Shown: positions 1 to 11,889, counted from the stretch's first letter. The stretch is 64,000 nt of DNA from Closterium sp. Naga37s-1 (GCA_947471745.1 CANJKZ010000399.1:69501-133500), one strand, 5' to 3'. Made by a program: numbers and translations. The notes: generated by a model not told the origin, from the sequence alone.

Positions 1-3000
1 TCAGCCTCTCAGACTGATGGCCACATGTGTCCTGAATCCTGATACCCTCTCCTTCAGCCTATCAGACTGATGGCCCCATGTGTCCTGAATCCTGATACCC
101 TCTCCTTCAGCCTATCAGACTGATGGCCCCATGTGTCCTGAATGCTGATACCCTCTCCTTCAGCCTATCAGACTGATGGCCCCATGTGTCCTGAATCCTG
201 ATACCCTCTCCTTCAGCCTCTCAGACTGATGGCCCCATGTGTCCTGAATCCTGATACCCTCTCCTTCAGCCTCTCAGACTGATGGCCCCATGTGTCCTGA
301 ATCCTGATACCCTCTCCTTCAGCCTATCAGACTGATGGCCCCATGTGTCCTGAATCCTGATACCCTCTCCTTCAGCCTCTCAGACTGATGGCCCCATGTG
401 TCCTGAATCCTGATACCCTCTCCTTCAGCCTCTCAGACTGATGGCCCCATGTGTCCTGAATCCTGATACCCTCTCCTTCAGCCTCTCAGACTGATGGCCC
501 CATGTGTCCTGAATCCTGATACCCTCTCCTTCAGCCTCTCAGACTGATGGCCCCATGTGTCCTGAATCCTGATACCCTCTCCTTCAGCCTCTCAGACTGA
601 TGGCCCCATGTGTCCTGAATCCTGATACCCTCTCCTTCAGCCTCTCAGACTGATGGCCCCATGTGTCCTGAATCCTGATACCCTCTCCTTCAGCCTCTCA
701 GACTGATGGCCCCATGTGTCCTGAATCCTGATACCCTCTCCTTCAGCCTCTCAGACTGATGGCCCCATGTGTCCTGAATCCTGATACCCTCTCCTTCAGC
801 CTCTCAGACTGATGGCCCCATGTGTCCTGAATCCTAATACCCTCTCCTTCAGCCTCTCAGACTGATGGCCCCATGTGTCCTGAATCCTGATACCCTCTCC
901 TTCAGCCTCTCAGACTGATGGCCCCATGTGTCCTGAATCCTGATACCCTCTCCTTCAGCCTCTCAGACTGATGGCCCCATGTGTCCTGAATCCTGATACC
1001 CTCTCCTTCAGCCTCTCAGACTGATGGCCCCATGTGTCCTGAATTCTGATACCCTCTCCTTCAGCCTCTCAGACTGATGGCCCCATGTGTCCTGAATCCT
1101 GATACCCTCTCCTTCAGCCTCTCAGACTGATGGCCCCATGTGTCCTGAATCCTGATACCCTCTCCTTCAGCCTCTCAGACTGATGGCCCCATGTGTCCTG
1201 AATCCTGATACCCTCTCCTTCAGCCTCTCAGACTGATGGCCCCATGTGTCCTGAATCCTGATACCCTCTCCTTCAGCCTATCAGACTGATGGCCCCATGT
1301 GTCCTGAATCCTGATACCCTCTCCTTCAGCCTATCAGACTGATGGCCCCATGTGTCCTGAATCCTGATACCCTCTCCTTCAGCCTCTCAGACTGATGGCC
1401 CCATGTGTCCTGAATCCTGATACCCTCTCCTTCAGCCTCTCAGACTGATGGCCCCATGTGTCCTGAATCCTGATACCCTCTCCTTCAGCCTCTCAGACTG
1501 ATGGCCCCATGTGTCCTGAATCCTGATACCCTCTCCTTCAGCCTCTCAGACTGATGGCCCCATGTGTCCTAAATCCTGATACCCTCTCCTTCAGCCTCTC
1601 AAACTGATGGCCCCATGTGTCCTGAATCCTGATACCCTCTCCTTCAGCCTCTCAGACTGATGGCCCCATGTGTCCTGAATCCTGATACCCTCTCCTTCAG
1701 CCTCTCAGACTGATGGCCCCATGTGTCCTGAATCCTGATACCCTCTCCTTCAGCCTCTCAGACTGATGGCCCCATGTGTCCTGAATCCTGATACCCTCTC
1801 CTTCAGCCTCTCAGACTGATGGCCCCATGTGTCCTGAATCCTGATACCCTCTCCTTCAGCCTCTCAGACTGATGGCCCCATGTGTCCTGAATCCTGATAC
1901 CCTCTCCTTCAGCCTCTCAGACTGATGGCCCCATGTGTCCTGAATCCTGATACCCTCTCCTTCAGCCTCTCAGACTGATGGCCCCATGTGTCCTGAATCC
2001 TGATACCCTCTCCTTCAGCCTATCAGACTGATGGCCCCATGTGTCCTGAATCCTGATACCCTCTCCTTCAGCCTATCAGACTGATGGCCCCATGTGTCCT
2101 GAATGCTGATACCCTCTCCTTCAGCCTCTCAGACTGATGGCCCCATGTGTCCTGAATCCTGATACCCTCTCCTTCAGCCTCTCAGACTGATGGCCCCATG
2201 TGTCCTGAATCCTGATACCCTCTCCTTCAGCCTCTCAGACTGATGGCCCCATGTGTCCTGAATCCTGATACCCTCTCCTTCAGCCTCTCAGACTGATGGC
2301 CCCATGTGTCCTGAATCCTGATACCCTCTCCTTCAGCCTCTCAGACTGATGGCCCCATGTGTCCTGAATCCTGATACCCTCTCCTTCAGCCTCTCAGACT
2401 GATGGCCCCATGTGTCCTGAATCCTGATACCCTCTCCTTCAGCCTCTCAGACTGATGGCCCCATGTGTCCTGAATCCTGATACCCTCTCCTTCAGCCTCT
2501 CAGACTGATGGCCCCATGTGTCCTGAATCCTGATACCCTCTCCTTCAGCCTCTCAGACTGATGGCCCCATGTGTCCTGAATCCTGATACCCTCTCCTTCA
2601 GCCTCTCAGACTGATGGCCCCATGTGTCCTGAATCCTGATACCCTCTCCTTCAGCCTCTCAGACTGATGGCCCCATGTGTCCTGAATCCTGATACCCTCT
2701 CCTTCAGCCTCTCAGACTGATGGCCCCATGTGTCCTGAATCCTGATACCCTCTCCTTCAGCCTCTCAGACTGATGGCCCCATGTGTCCTGAATCCTGATA
2801 CCCTCTCCTTCAGCCTCTCAGACTGATGGCCCCATGTGTCCTGAATCCTGATACCCTCTCCTTCAGCCTCTCAGACTGATGGCCCCATGTGTCCTGAATC
2901 CTGATACCCTCTCCTTCAGCCTCTCAGACTGATGGCCCCATGTGTCCTGAATCCTGATACCCTCTCCTTCAGCCTCTCAGACTGATGGCCCCATGTGTCC

Positions 3001-3310
3001 TGAATCCTGATACCCTCTCCTTCAGCCTATCAGACTGATGGCCCCATGTGTCCTGAATCCTGATACCCTCTCCTTCAGCCTCTCAGACTGATGGCCCCAT
3101 GTGTCCTGAATCCTGATACCCTCTCCTTCAGCCTCTCAGACTGATGGCCCCATGTGTCCTGAATCCTGATACCCTCTCCTTCAGCCTCTCAGACTGATGG
3201 CCCCATGTGTCCTGAATCCTGATACCCTCTCCTTCAGCCTCTCAGACTGATGGCCCCATGTGTCCTGAATCCTGATACCCTCTCCTTCAGCCTATCAGAC
3301 TGATGGCCCC
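1..3310. repeat. 53-bp satellite array, 62 head-to-tail units
   Basis: Units begin tcagcctctcagactgatgg and recur every 53 bp. Starts at 1, 54, 107 and onward to 3287 fit a spacing with no insertion or deletion over 62 complete units, followed by a 24-bp partial unit. Variation is limited to a few point changes, such as ctctcag versus ctatcag and single substitutions near 829, 1045 and 1571. The array starts at or before the window's left edge. It sits just upstream of the last exon of an amidase gene, so it is most simply intronic. Each unit ends in ccctctccttcag, which looks like a 3' splice site. No reading frame runs through it, because 53 is not a multiple of three. Confidence 0.97.
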
Positions 3311-3444
3311 TCTTATCTTTCTCTCTTCTCACACCCATGTGTATTCCCTGTCCCCTTTTCTCCTCACCCCACATCTCCCTCTCTCTCGTCCTCCCCCCTG
3401 TCCCCTGCCTCTCCCCTCCTCTGCGCTACCCTCTGCTTGCCCAG

Positions 3445-3573
3445 GTGACGGTGCCGCTGACAACGCTGCAGGGGAGCCCCCTGGGGCTGGGGCTAGTGGC
3501 GCCCAGGGGGTGGGACGAGGAGCTGCTCGCCCTCGCCGTGCGCCTGCAGGCAATCCTGGACCTTTCAGTGTGA
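3445..3573 (+). CDS. Amidase-signature family protein, last exon only
   Basis: The exon follows a clear 3' splice site (gcttgcccag, ending at 3444) and ends at a TGA at 3571-3573. It reads VTVPLTTLQGSPLGLGLVAP, then RGWDEELLALAVRLQAIL and a short tail. This is the usual C-terminal strand-helix of amidase-signature enzymes, seen in AMI1-type indole-3-acetamide hydrolases and TOC64-like proteins: a TVPL strand, a GLPxGxxLxA motif, then a G-D-E-LL helix. The catalytic Ser-Ser-Lys region would lie in exons left of the window. The upstream intron holds the 53-bp satellite, at least 3.3 kb. Substrate and location cannot be read from this exon. Family assignment is good; the subfamily is open. Confidence 0.72.
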   Translation: MTVPLTTLQGSPLGLGLVAPRGWDEELLALAVRLQAILDLSV

Positions 3574-3995
3574 CTCGCCCGCCAGGCCAGTGTGGCCTCT
3601 CACGTCTTGGATCATCATTGAATCCGCTCAAAAGCCTTCACTACGGCCTATCATCTTCTGATGCGCCTCAACCACTCTCAGATGCGGGCTGTAAGATGCT
3701 GTATGCTGCTGTTGCCATTGCCTGCCTGGGCATGCTGCTGGGATGCGGTTGTGCGGGTGGCAGTTGTGCCGGGTACTGCAGTCAAGAAGGGCAAGTTTTG
3801 GGACATCTCAAGATGCGCGCGTTACATATTGGAGAATCACTTCAACACAAAGCATTCCCCTGTAGTATACTCTAGTACCGGTACAATCCTTTTCCCTGTA
3901 CGAAATCTCTAGCTGGCAGGCTGTGAGGCTAGGATCCAAGTACTACCTAGCTCAATAGTCATCATCAACTTGACAAGCCACGCTCCTCCTCAAGT
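3574..3995. other. Convergent 3' region of the amidase and DUF1254 genes
   Basis: About 420 bp between the amidase stop (+) and the DUF1254/1214 stop (-). It should hold the 3' untranslated regions of both. I see no conserved reading frame or repeat in it. Confidence 0.6.
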
Positions 3996-6914
3996 TCACA
4001 CCACCTGCACGGCCTCAGGCCGCCACTCCCAATTCAGCACACTCTCCGAGGGACAGTACACCCGCAGCGCCACCGAAAACGTTGCATTCGGTGTCGGCAG
4101 CCAGTTGGCCCCCAGGCTCGCATTGGCCGGCGCGGCCAGCTGGATGGGAACAGTGAGTGTGCCGTCCGGATTGAACACCAACCCCTTGGTGCGATCCCCG
4201 ATGCTGTTCCGCCACATGCCTGGGGGGAGGAACCCGTCCGCGTTGTACACTGTGAGCGACCAGAAGCCGCACGCGGTGACGGGCGGTGGAGAGAGGTGCA
4301 GCGAGTAGTTGGCGGAGGAGCCGTCGTAGCGCAGGCCAAAGGGCCCCTGCCAGGTGAAGAAGTAGAGCGATTCGGATGCGGGCAGCGCTCCCAGACCCCC
4401 TGTGGATGAGAAGGCCGCTCTGAACAGAAAGCGATCGCCGTAGCTGATGGTAGGAGGAGAGGGGCGGAGGAAAAGGGAAAGAGAGAGATGGAGAGGGCGA
4501 GGGTGAGAAGCAAGAGAAAACAGGGAGAAGGGGAGAGCTAGGTTATGCAATGCAGCATTGTGTGCGTGGGGAAACCAATTGACAGCCCACAGTGCTGTTG
4601 CCTGCGCATGTAATCACTCCCGCCCTCATTCACCCGCCCCAACCAACTACCCACTCATCCCCCCCCCAACGCACTAGCCCAGCGACGTGTCAGCGAGCCA
4701 GCGGTTGACGACAACAGAGCGGTTCACCCCCAGCAGCATGAGCGCGTACGCGCCCCTTATTGTCACATTCGCCAGTGCGTACGCCTGCGCGAGCGCGGTG
4801 CTCTGCAGCGGCGAGAGGGCGGCGGGGGAGAAGGGCGGCGCGGAGGGGGAGATGCCTATGCCTGCCAGCTGGCTGAGTGCCCTGTGGGGGAGGAGGGAAG
4901 GGAGGAGACAGGGGGAGGCAGAACGGAACAAGAGGAAGAGAGGGGTGAAGGGGCAGGAGGATGGGAAGAGGGGGTGCATGGAGAGTTAAAATGACGTCAT
5001 CACATGGGCGTGTGACAATTATAGGGAGTTAGGCAAGCATGTGGGTATAATGAGGGCGCAACACGGGATTGTGACTCACTCGAGGTTAGCCTGGTCCTGG
5101 GCGGGCGGGTTGTCCTGTAGTGTGCGGTCGATGAGCACCAATCGCTGCATGCCATCTGGCAGCCCCGCCAGCTCAGAGAGGTCGGGCGGCGGCAGGGGGG
5201 TGGGGGGGGGGCGTTGGTGGTTGGGCGCGTAAGAGTGACGTTGCTGGGAAGGGGGGATGGGGAGGGGAGGAAAAGCGGAATGAGCGGGGTAGGGAGCAGA
5301 AGGGAGGCACAGGGAGGAGGGGGTGAGGAGGGAGGCAGGGTCGATAGCAGAGTGACCTGAGAGGTGGGCGATGGGCGATGGGTGGTACGTGATGGGTGAC
5401 GGGTGTTTGGTCATGTCAGCACCTGGCCGTTTACCTCAGCAGGTTTCTGGCAGCTGCCACGTCATCAGGCCCCGCCACCAGCACGCGCACGATCACAAAC
5501 ACATTGCGAGTCCTGCTGCTCACACTCAATACTGTGTCGCTGCTGCTCGAGGCCTTCTCCTCTCCCCCTCCCCCTCCCCCTCCCCCTCCCCCTCCCCCTC
5601 CCCCTCCCCCTCCCCCACCCCCTCCCCCTCCCCCACCCCCACCCCCACTCCCTCCCCCGCCCCCTCCCCCGCTCTCACCCCCACCCCCTCCCCCACCCCC
5701 ACCCCCACCCCCGCCCCCGCCCCCTCCTCCCCCCCCTGCTGCGCCTGCCTGACTAAAGTCGGTCCCCTCTCCCCCCTGCCCCTGCCCCTGCCACTGCACC
5801 ATGACAGCAAGCGGCCCGGCCCCATGGGCAGCAGCGCGCTGTAGTAGCGCGGCTGGGGCACCAGCGGCAGAGAGAGCAGTAGAGGGCCCGCGGCGAGGTC
5901 CAGCCATGCTGACGCGTAGAGCGTGTCCGTGTTGGACACTGGGATGGTGGACTGCGGTGCAGAGGGATTGGGTAGGTGGAAGGATGCAAGGGGACGGGGA
6001 GGGGACGAAGGGGAAGAAGTAGGGGGAGGGGAAGTGGGGAGGAAGGGGAAATTGGGCGGAGTGGGAGGTGGGAGGAGGGGGAGGAGAGGCGAAGGGAAGA
6101 GTGTGAAGTGATGCACGCAGCCCATGCACATGGCACCCTTGGTTACCGAATTACCAGGCCAGCCTAGCAGCTGGTTTGAGTCTTATACGAAGCGCACCTG
6201 GTCTTGCGCGGTGGTGATGTTGGTTTGCCGCTGCAGCGCGTTGATGGCAGGGTAGGTGGCAGCATTGCGCTGCGATGTCACTAGTGGCTGCCCCCACACG
6301 TGCGCCGTCAGTCCCCCCTGCAGGTACCTGGAGGCATTGGGGCATGGGATGTGGTGGCATGGCATGGCATGGCATGGCATGGCATGGCATGGCATGGTAT
6401 GGAATGGCTGCCCCTTACGACATCACTCAAGTACCGGGTGTGGAAGCATCGAATTACACGCATTGCATCGCGTTCACCTGCCATATTCGCCATCCAATAT
6501 TCCGCTAATGAGCGACGCGTTATTGCGACTGTCGGATCCATTCCCACCCGCCGTGCCGCCCAGCCCGTCTCCGCCAGCGGCGGACGGAAGAAGCCGCGGC
6601 GCCGAGGCAGACGTATTCGCAGGCGCAAAGACAGGGGTCGGAGGAGAGGCGGAGGGCGAGGGGTTGGCGGATGGCGGCGGAGAGGCGGAGGGCGAGGGGT
6701 TGGCGGATGGCGGCGGAGAGGCGGAGGGCGAGGGGTTGGCGGATGGCGGCGGAGAGGTGGAGGCAGAGCGAGGAAGCGTGTCAGCAATGCTGTAGGAGCT
6801 CTGCGCGGTGACTACAACGGCTGCGAGCGACGCCACAATGAGGAGCAGCGGCAGCCTCGCGGGATGCGAAGAATGGGCCGCCATGAATGGCTGAACGAGG
6901 GGAGCTGACAGCAT
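3996..6914 (-). CDS. Secreted DUF1254/DUF1214 domain protein
   Basis: Seven exons by splice signals and phase: 6914-6478, 6327-about 6195, 5951-about 5800, about 5544-5435, 5243-5080, 4881-about 4675, 4443-3996. Exon 1 has a signal-peptide-like start (LPLLLIVASLAAVVVTAQ) and a Pro/Ser/Ala linker built of three 36-bp repeats. DUF1254 is recognised from SNTDTLYASAWLDLAAGPLL in exon 3, VRVLVAGPDDVAA in exon 4 and LAGIGISPSAPPFSP in exon 6. DUF1214 fills the last exon (FWSLTVYNADGF, GDRTKGLVFNPDGTLTVPIQ, NWLPTP). The family is mostly bacterial and its chemistry is poorly known, so no reaction is assigned. Exons 4 and 5 only stay in frame if one base is gained or lost in a run of ten G at 5202-5211. 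That is either an assembly slip or a real frameshift. The 3' border of exon 2 has two candidate donors. Confidence 0.78.
5560..5745. repeat. CCCCCT-type polypyrimidine tract in an intron
   Basis: About 185 bp of almost pure (ccccct)n on the plus strand, degenerating to cccccac units, inside the intron between exons 3 and 4 of the DUF1254/1214 gene. It reads as polyproline or polyglycine in every frame, but the flanking exon phases show that it is not coding. Confidence 0.85.
6358..6396. repeat. (GGCAT)n microsatellite
   Basis: Seven or so GGCAT pentamers in the first intron of the DUF1254/1214 gene. The same pentamer expands independently in an nCBP intron near 9919. Confidence 0.9.
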
Positions 6915-7692
6915 CGCGCGCTATGAGCGTTCCTTGATTGACGCATCAGCGTACAGTGAACGTTGAGTTTCACTTATCAGGCTGGTTCCGTCCCGCGTCA
7001 CAAAGGAAGAACCCAAGTACCGACGATGGCAGAAGTTGGCGTTACTCGTCCTATCGGCTCGGTGAGACTGACCACCTCGCGAGCTCCGTCGACTAATGTC
7101 TTCTCACATCCCCATTCGGCGCAACCGTTGAGAAAGCTCCGCCCACTGATCTCTTGCATCCCCATTCCGGCGTGACCTCGCGACCCCAGGCGTGACCTCG
7201 CGACCCCAGGCGTGAATGTAGAGTAACGCCGAGTGGTGCGCGGCTGACGCCAGGCATGGCAGCGGCATGCGGGAGACGCGGCGAGCGGACGTGACGTGCA
7301 GAGCGAGGCGGACTGCTTGTTTGTGACTCGTGACGCGCTTCTGTGCGTGCGGGCGCAACAGCAGGATACGGCAAATTCGAGACCAGAAACAAGATTCCAG
7401 CACGGGCAGAATCAGGTGTTATGAGCGGTTGGGGGGCTGAGTAAAAAATCTCAATGTCCCGAATTTGGCCTGATTGCATGAATAAACTTCATATAACTCA
7501 AAATGCCAACTTATTATACGAAACAGTGAGATAAAATGTTCTGTTACACAGAACCAGCTCACACGCGAATCAACACTCGAGGCAATGTCGGGCTCGTCAA
7601 TATCGGCTAAATACAAGCCCAGCCCCCAAACACCCACAAACCGGTAGACGCTGCTCACTGCGTTCGGCTCGACAAGATTCGAGTCGCTAGAC
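6915..7692. promoter_or_regulatory. Shared divergent upstream region (DUF1254 gene and nCBP)
   Basis: About 780 bp separate two start codons that face away from each other, so both promoters should lie here. The only repeat seen is a 20-bp direct repeat, cgtgacctcgcgaccccagg, at 7171-7190 and 7191-7210. No convincing TATA box or known element was identified. Confidence 0.45.
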
Positions 7693-10476
7693 ATGGCAGA
7701 CCTCCGATCTTCCAGGTACGCGAGCCCCGCCTCTCTCCCTCCGCTTCCCGCCGCACTGGCTTGTCCCCTTCCCTGTCTTGCCGTTCCCGCTGCGCCTGCC
7801 GAGCGTCCGCGGGCTTTGCGCGTCCCCCCCAACCCCTGCGCGTTCTCCTTTGCGCGCTCCTCGTGCGCCTGCCCGCAGGGACGACGAGGGCGAGGAGCGC
7901 GGGGGCTGGGCGCACGAAGAGCAGGCGCGCGGGGAGCAGGGGCGTGCGCGCGAGTGGGAGGAGGCGGAGCGGCAGAGCCGCGAGGTCAAGCTGGGACTGC
8001 ACCCGCTGCAGGTGCGCTTCCGCATTGTGACTGTATCGAAATATTTTAGACAGGTGTCTGCATTTGCAGAGCTTCACCGAGTGAATCGAGTTCTTGCATT
8101 GAGCACCTCCATCCGTCCACCCCTCCATCCCCGCTGCAAGCAGACGCGCTACGTGGTGTGGTACACGCGGCGGCAGCGGCAGCCGCCCGGGCAGCGCAGC
8201 GCGACGTCGTATGAGGACAGCATCCGCCGCATCGCTGACTTCAGCACTGTGCGTCGCTGGTTGGGGGTTTGGGGAAGAGGGGAAGAGGAATCGGGAGAGA
8301 TAGGGGGAGGGAGGTAGGGGGGAGGAGGTAGGGGGTGGGGTGGTAGGGGAGCATTCGGCCGAGAAGAACGCTCCGGGCGAATGAGGGAGTTGAGCATCGT
8401 GAGCGTGGCTGTGGGCTGTTGTGGTGGGGGAGTAGGGCACACAGGGTGTGGCTCTATGGTGGAAAGGGGTAGAGTGGTAACTCGCTCTGTAGCAGCATGG
8501 GTTCGCGAGAATGCGTGTCACTTCCTTCCTCCCCTTCATCTCACATCACTTCACCGCCCAACCACCCTCACTCCCCATTGCCCGTCTCCCCACCCCCCTT
8601 CTCCACCCGCCCAGGTGGAGGGGTTCTGGGGGTGCTACTGCCGCATGGTGCGCCCATCCGCGCTGCCCGCCCCCACGGACGTGCACGTCTTCAAAGACGG
8701 CATCCGCCCGCTCTGGGAGGTGAGCCCCCCCCTTCTCCCCTCCCCCACGCGCCACTGCTCAGAGTGTATCCCCTCTGCCCTGCACTTCTTGCCCCCACGG
8801 ACGTGCACGTCTTCAAGGACGGCATCCGCCCGCTCTGGGAGGTGAGCGCGCGCCCGCCACACCGCTCAACCCTCTCTCCTGGTCTTCGCCTCCTGGCCTC
8901 TTCTCTTCCCTCTCTGTGCCCAGATGCGCCAGCCCGCCCTGCTGATCCCCTCCTCCACCTCTGCCCCTTCTTCTCGTATGCAGCAACCTGTAGCTTACCC
9001 CCTCTCTTCGCCCTCTGTGCGTCCACCCCCCCTTTCCCTCTCCCCCCTTCCTCCTTCCGTTATCCATACGTCCCCTCCTCCCAACCCCCGTGCCCCCCTG
9101 TAGGACGCGCACAACCGGCGGGGGGGCAAGTGGATGGTGCGCCTGAGAAAGCCGCTCACTGCGCGCATGTGGGAGCAGCTGGTGAGTTGTTGCAAGGAGG
9201 GGCAGCGATGAACTCGAGAGAGAGGGGGCAGATGGTCAGTAGCAGAAAGGGTAGCAGCCGGAGAGCACGGATTGGGGGTGAGAGGCAGAGGGGTAGAGAG
9301 GCAGAGTGGGTGAGAGAGAGAGGTTGTGAGAGGCAGAGGGGGAGACAGAGGGTGTGAGAGGCAGAGGGGTAGAGAGGCAGACGGGAAGCAGCTGGTATGA
9401 CATGTGCCTCCGTCCTGCTCCCGTTCATCCCACCAATCAACCCCGCGGCTGATGGCGGTGGTGGGGGAGCAGCTGGAGGGCGTGGAGGAGGTGTGCGGGG
9501 TGGGTGTGCCAACCTGTGTCCCGGTCCTCTTCCCTTCAATCTTTCCTTCAATCTTCCCTTCAATCTTCCCTTCAATCTTCAATTCAATCTTCAATTCATT
9601 CCCCCCTTGCATCCGCTCCAACTCCCCCCCTTCAGTTGATGGCGGTGGCGGGGGAGCAGCTGGAGGGCGCCGAGGAGGTGTGCGGGGTGGTGCTCAGTGT
9701 GCGCTTCGGTGAAGACATTCTCTCCATCTGGAACCGCTCTGCACCGCACAGCCTGGTGGGTGCAGCACTTGCTGTTAAATCAGCCTAAGGAGTGCAGGAC
9801 AGTCGCATCACATCACGTGGGAGTCCTTACTTGGTTGATTGGGTGTGTTGACCACCACATGTTCAATCAATGTCTTTGTTTTCTATGATTGGGTGTGTTG
9901 ATTGCCATTCTCTCATTTATGGCATGGCATGGCATGGCATGGCATGGCATGGCATGGGCATGGCATGGCATGGCATGGCATGGGCATGGCATGGAGTGTA
10001 ACAACAGGCGCGGGACAGGCTGTGTGAGTCGATTCGGAAGCACCTCAACCTTCCACCATCCTACACCATGGTGAGACATGCCTTTCGCCTTCATGCCATC
10101 CATCACCCCCTCATGCTATCCACCACTCCCTCATTCTGCTTGTCTCCATGTGCCCTCGCGTCCTCACCTGCCCTTGCCTCATCCCTGCCCTCACCTCCTC
10201 CCTGCCCTCACCTCCTCCCTGCCCTCACCTCCTCCCTGCCCTCACCTCCTCCCTGCCCTCACCTCCTCCCTGCCCTCACCTCCTCCCTGCCCTCACCTCC
10301 TCCCTGCCCTCACCTCCTCCCTGCCCTCACCTCCTCCCTGCCCTCACCTCCTCCCTGCCCTCACCTCCTCCCTGCCCTCACCTCCTCCCTGCCTGTGACG
10401 CCACCAGGAGTACAAGCCGCACGACGCCTCACTCAAGGACCATTCCTCCTACCGCAACACCTGGGTGCGCACATAG
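7693..10476 (+). CDS. nCBP: Novel cap-binding protein (eIF4E family, nCBP/4EHP class)
   Basis: Binds the mRNA 5' cap in translation control. Eight exons, all GT-AG and in phase: 7693-7714, 7879-8011, 8141-8248 (start could be 8144), 8615-8719, 9104-9181, 9636-9755, 10008-10070, 10408-10476. The product is about 232 aa, the usual size for plant nCBP. Recognisable blocks are YVVWYTRR, TSYEDSIRRIADFST, VEGFWGCYCRMVRPSALP, FKDGIRPLWED, GGKWMVRLRK and LSVRFGEDILSIWNR. WYTRR with TSYED is the class II (nCBP/4EHP) form rather than canonical eIF4E. The Trp of PLWED matches a cap-stacking Trp. The first 22 nt form a tiny exon ending at a GT just after codon 7. Introns are C/T-rich, and two hold partial copies of adjacent exons. 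The family call is firm; the exon 3 start is uncertain by one codon. Confidence 0.93.
8791..8848 (+). repeat. Downstream partial copy of nCBP exon 4 (3' end plus donor)
   Basis: This 58-bp stretch repeats 8669-8726 (exon 4 3' half, donor and first intron bases) 122 bp downstream with one or two changes. It would read TDVHVFKDGIRPLWE followed by a good gtgagc donor. No AG acceptor directly precedes it, so it is probably a non-spliced exon fragment inside intron 4. Confidence 0.9.
9450..9502 (+). repeat. Upstream partial copy of nCBP exon 6 (5' end)
   Basis: Matches the first 53 bp of exon 6 (from 9637) with a few substitutions and lies 187 bp upstream in intron 5. It reads LMAVVGEQLEGVEEVCGV, then breaks off into unrelated intron sequence. 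Confidence 0.88.
9919..9994. repeat. (GGCAT)n microsatellite
   Basis: Runs of ggcat interrupted by gggcat, in nCBP intron 6. Confidence 0.92.
10185..10392. repeat. 17-bp minisatellite in nCBP intron 7
   Basis: About twelve near-perfect copies of ctgccctcacctcctcc head to tail, ending just before the 3' splice site of the last exon. Confidence 0.92.
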
Positions 10477-11534
10477 CCCACGTGGCACACATCCGACTGA
10501 CACACATAGCTTATGTGTCACACGCAGCCTACGTGGCATGTAGTGTAGCTCACCGTGACACGCAACTTGCCCCGCACACAAGCAAGTCTGTTTCATCCAG
10601 ACCACTCCGGCCAGTGAGGCTTTGTGCTGTAGCTGCAGCAGTGAGGCTTCAACATGTCTGCTCCTTGTCCCCTCATGGCACCATGCTTACTGTGCCCTTG
10701 AAGGGCCACTCTGCCCAGCGTGCTCGGCAAGGAGACAAGAGTGGGTGTAGCATACCGTAGGTAACAGAAGTCTTAATTCCTAATTGCTCAAGTCACTGGT
10801 CCCCATCCCTTGTACGGTACCATGAAACAGGGTTGCGTGAAGCACAACAAAAGAAAGCAAGTTGTTTTGGGATTGCCTCTTGTCCCTGCAAAATATTGAA
10901 CCTCTCTTTCTGTTTTTAGTCACTCCGCTAACATACCTTTCGCAAATGTGACAAGTCATCTCAAACTGAGGGGAGTGGGGGGGTGGGGGTTGGAGGAGGG
11001 GAGTGTGATGGTGCTTGGGCTAGGAAATGCTCCTGTATGCGTATACCTTTTTCAGTATACTAGTGGCCTTGTATCCGTGTGAAAAGCGTCTGACACAATC
11101 CATGGCCCCTGCACATGGCACACAGCCTGCTGCACTACTGGGTTGGAAGCTGCAAGATTAAGCTGAGGCTGCACTGCACGTTCTATGCACAGTGTTCTTT
11201 TACAGCCATATAACTCTCGATTGAGTTCATAATTGCTCTTGCCACAAGGCTCAAGCCCTCACTTGGTAGTGAGTGACACCAGGGCCTAGTGTGCTCTGTA
11301 GAGCAGAGTGCCTTCCCAATCCTCCTTGCCTGCCTGCCTGTCTGCCTGCTGGTTAGCTGGCTGCCGCGGCAGCACTTGCACCTTAACTTACTGTCTCCGG
11401 TTGGCGTTCCAGAATTGATGCACATACTGCGTGCACACGTGGTGCATGCTCACAGCTCCATCCAATCTCCACAAAGTGATTTGTGGGATCTCCGGCACAC
11501 AAGTGCTTCTCACAACCCTCCTCCACTCCCCCCC
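10477..11534. other. Convergent intergenic region, nCBP and CRK 3' ends
   Basis: About 1.06 kb between the nCBP stop (+) and the CRK stop (-). It should hold both 3' UTRs. It contains short T- and A-rich stretches but no conserved frame. Confidence 0.5.
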
Positions 11535-11829
11535 TCACAGCCCTCCCGCCGCCACCGCTTCTTCTGCCGACATGATGCCGTCTGGAATCGATCCCGCACC
11601 CTTCGCTTGCCGCACCGCCGATTCGCCCTCCCCATTGCTACTCCCCACAACCCCCCCTCCATACTCCCCCACTGCTCTTTGCGCATCCATCCCTTCACTC
11701 GCACTCCCTCCCGTACCCCCACTCATCGCGTCTCCCCTTGACCCGCTCCCCCCTAGTCGGCTCGCCCCTAATCTGTTCCCCCCAGAAGCACTCCCCCTCG
11801 ACCTTCCCCCTTCCCCCAATGCCCCCATG

Positions 11830-11889
<60 letters not shown>

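Noticed and set aside
1..3310. CRISPR-like regular repeats
   Set aside because: Units abut with no variable spacers and the context is a eukaryotic intron. It is a satellite.
3303..3875. 190-codon plus-strand frame overlapping the amidase exon
   Set aside because: It starts in satellite DNA and runs in a frame other than the amidase-like one. Low-complexity shadow.
5396..6131. Polyproline and polyglycine frames on both strands
   Set aside because: They translate the CCCCCT tract. The flanking DUF1254 exons show that this is intron.
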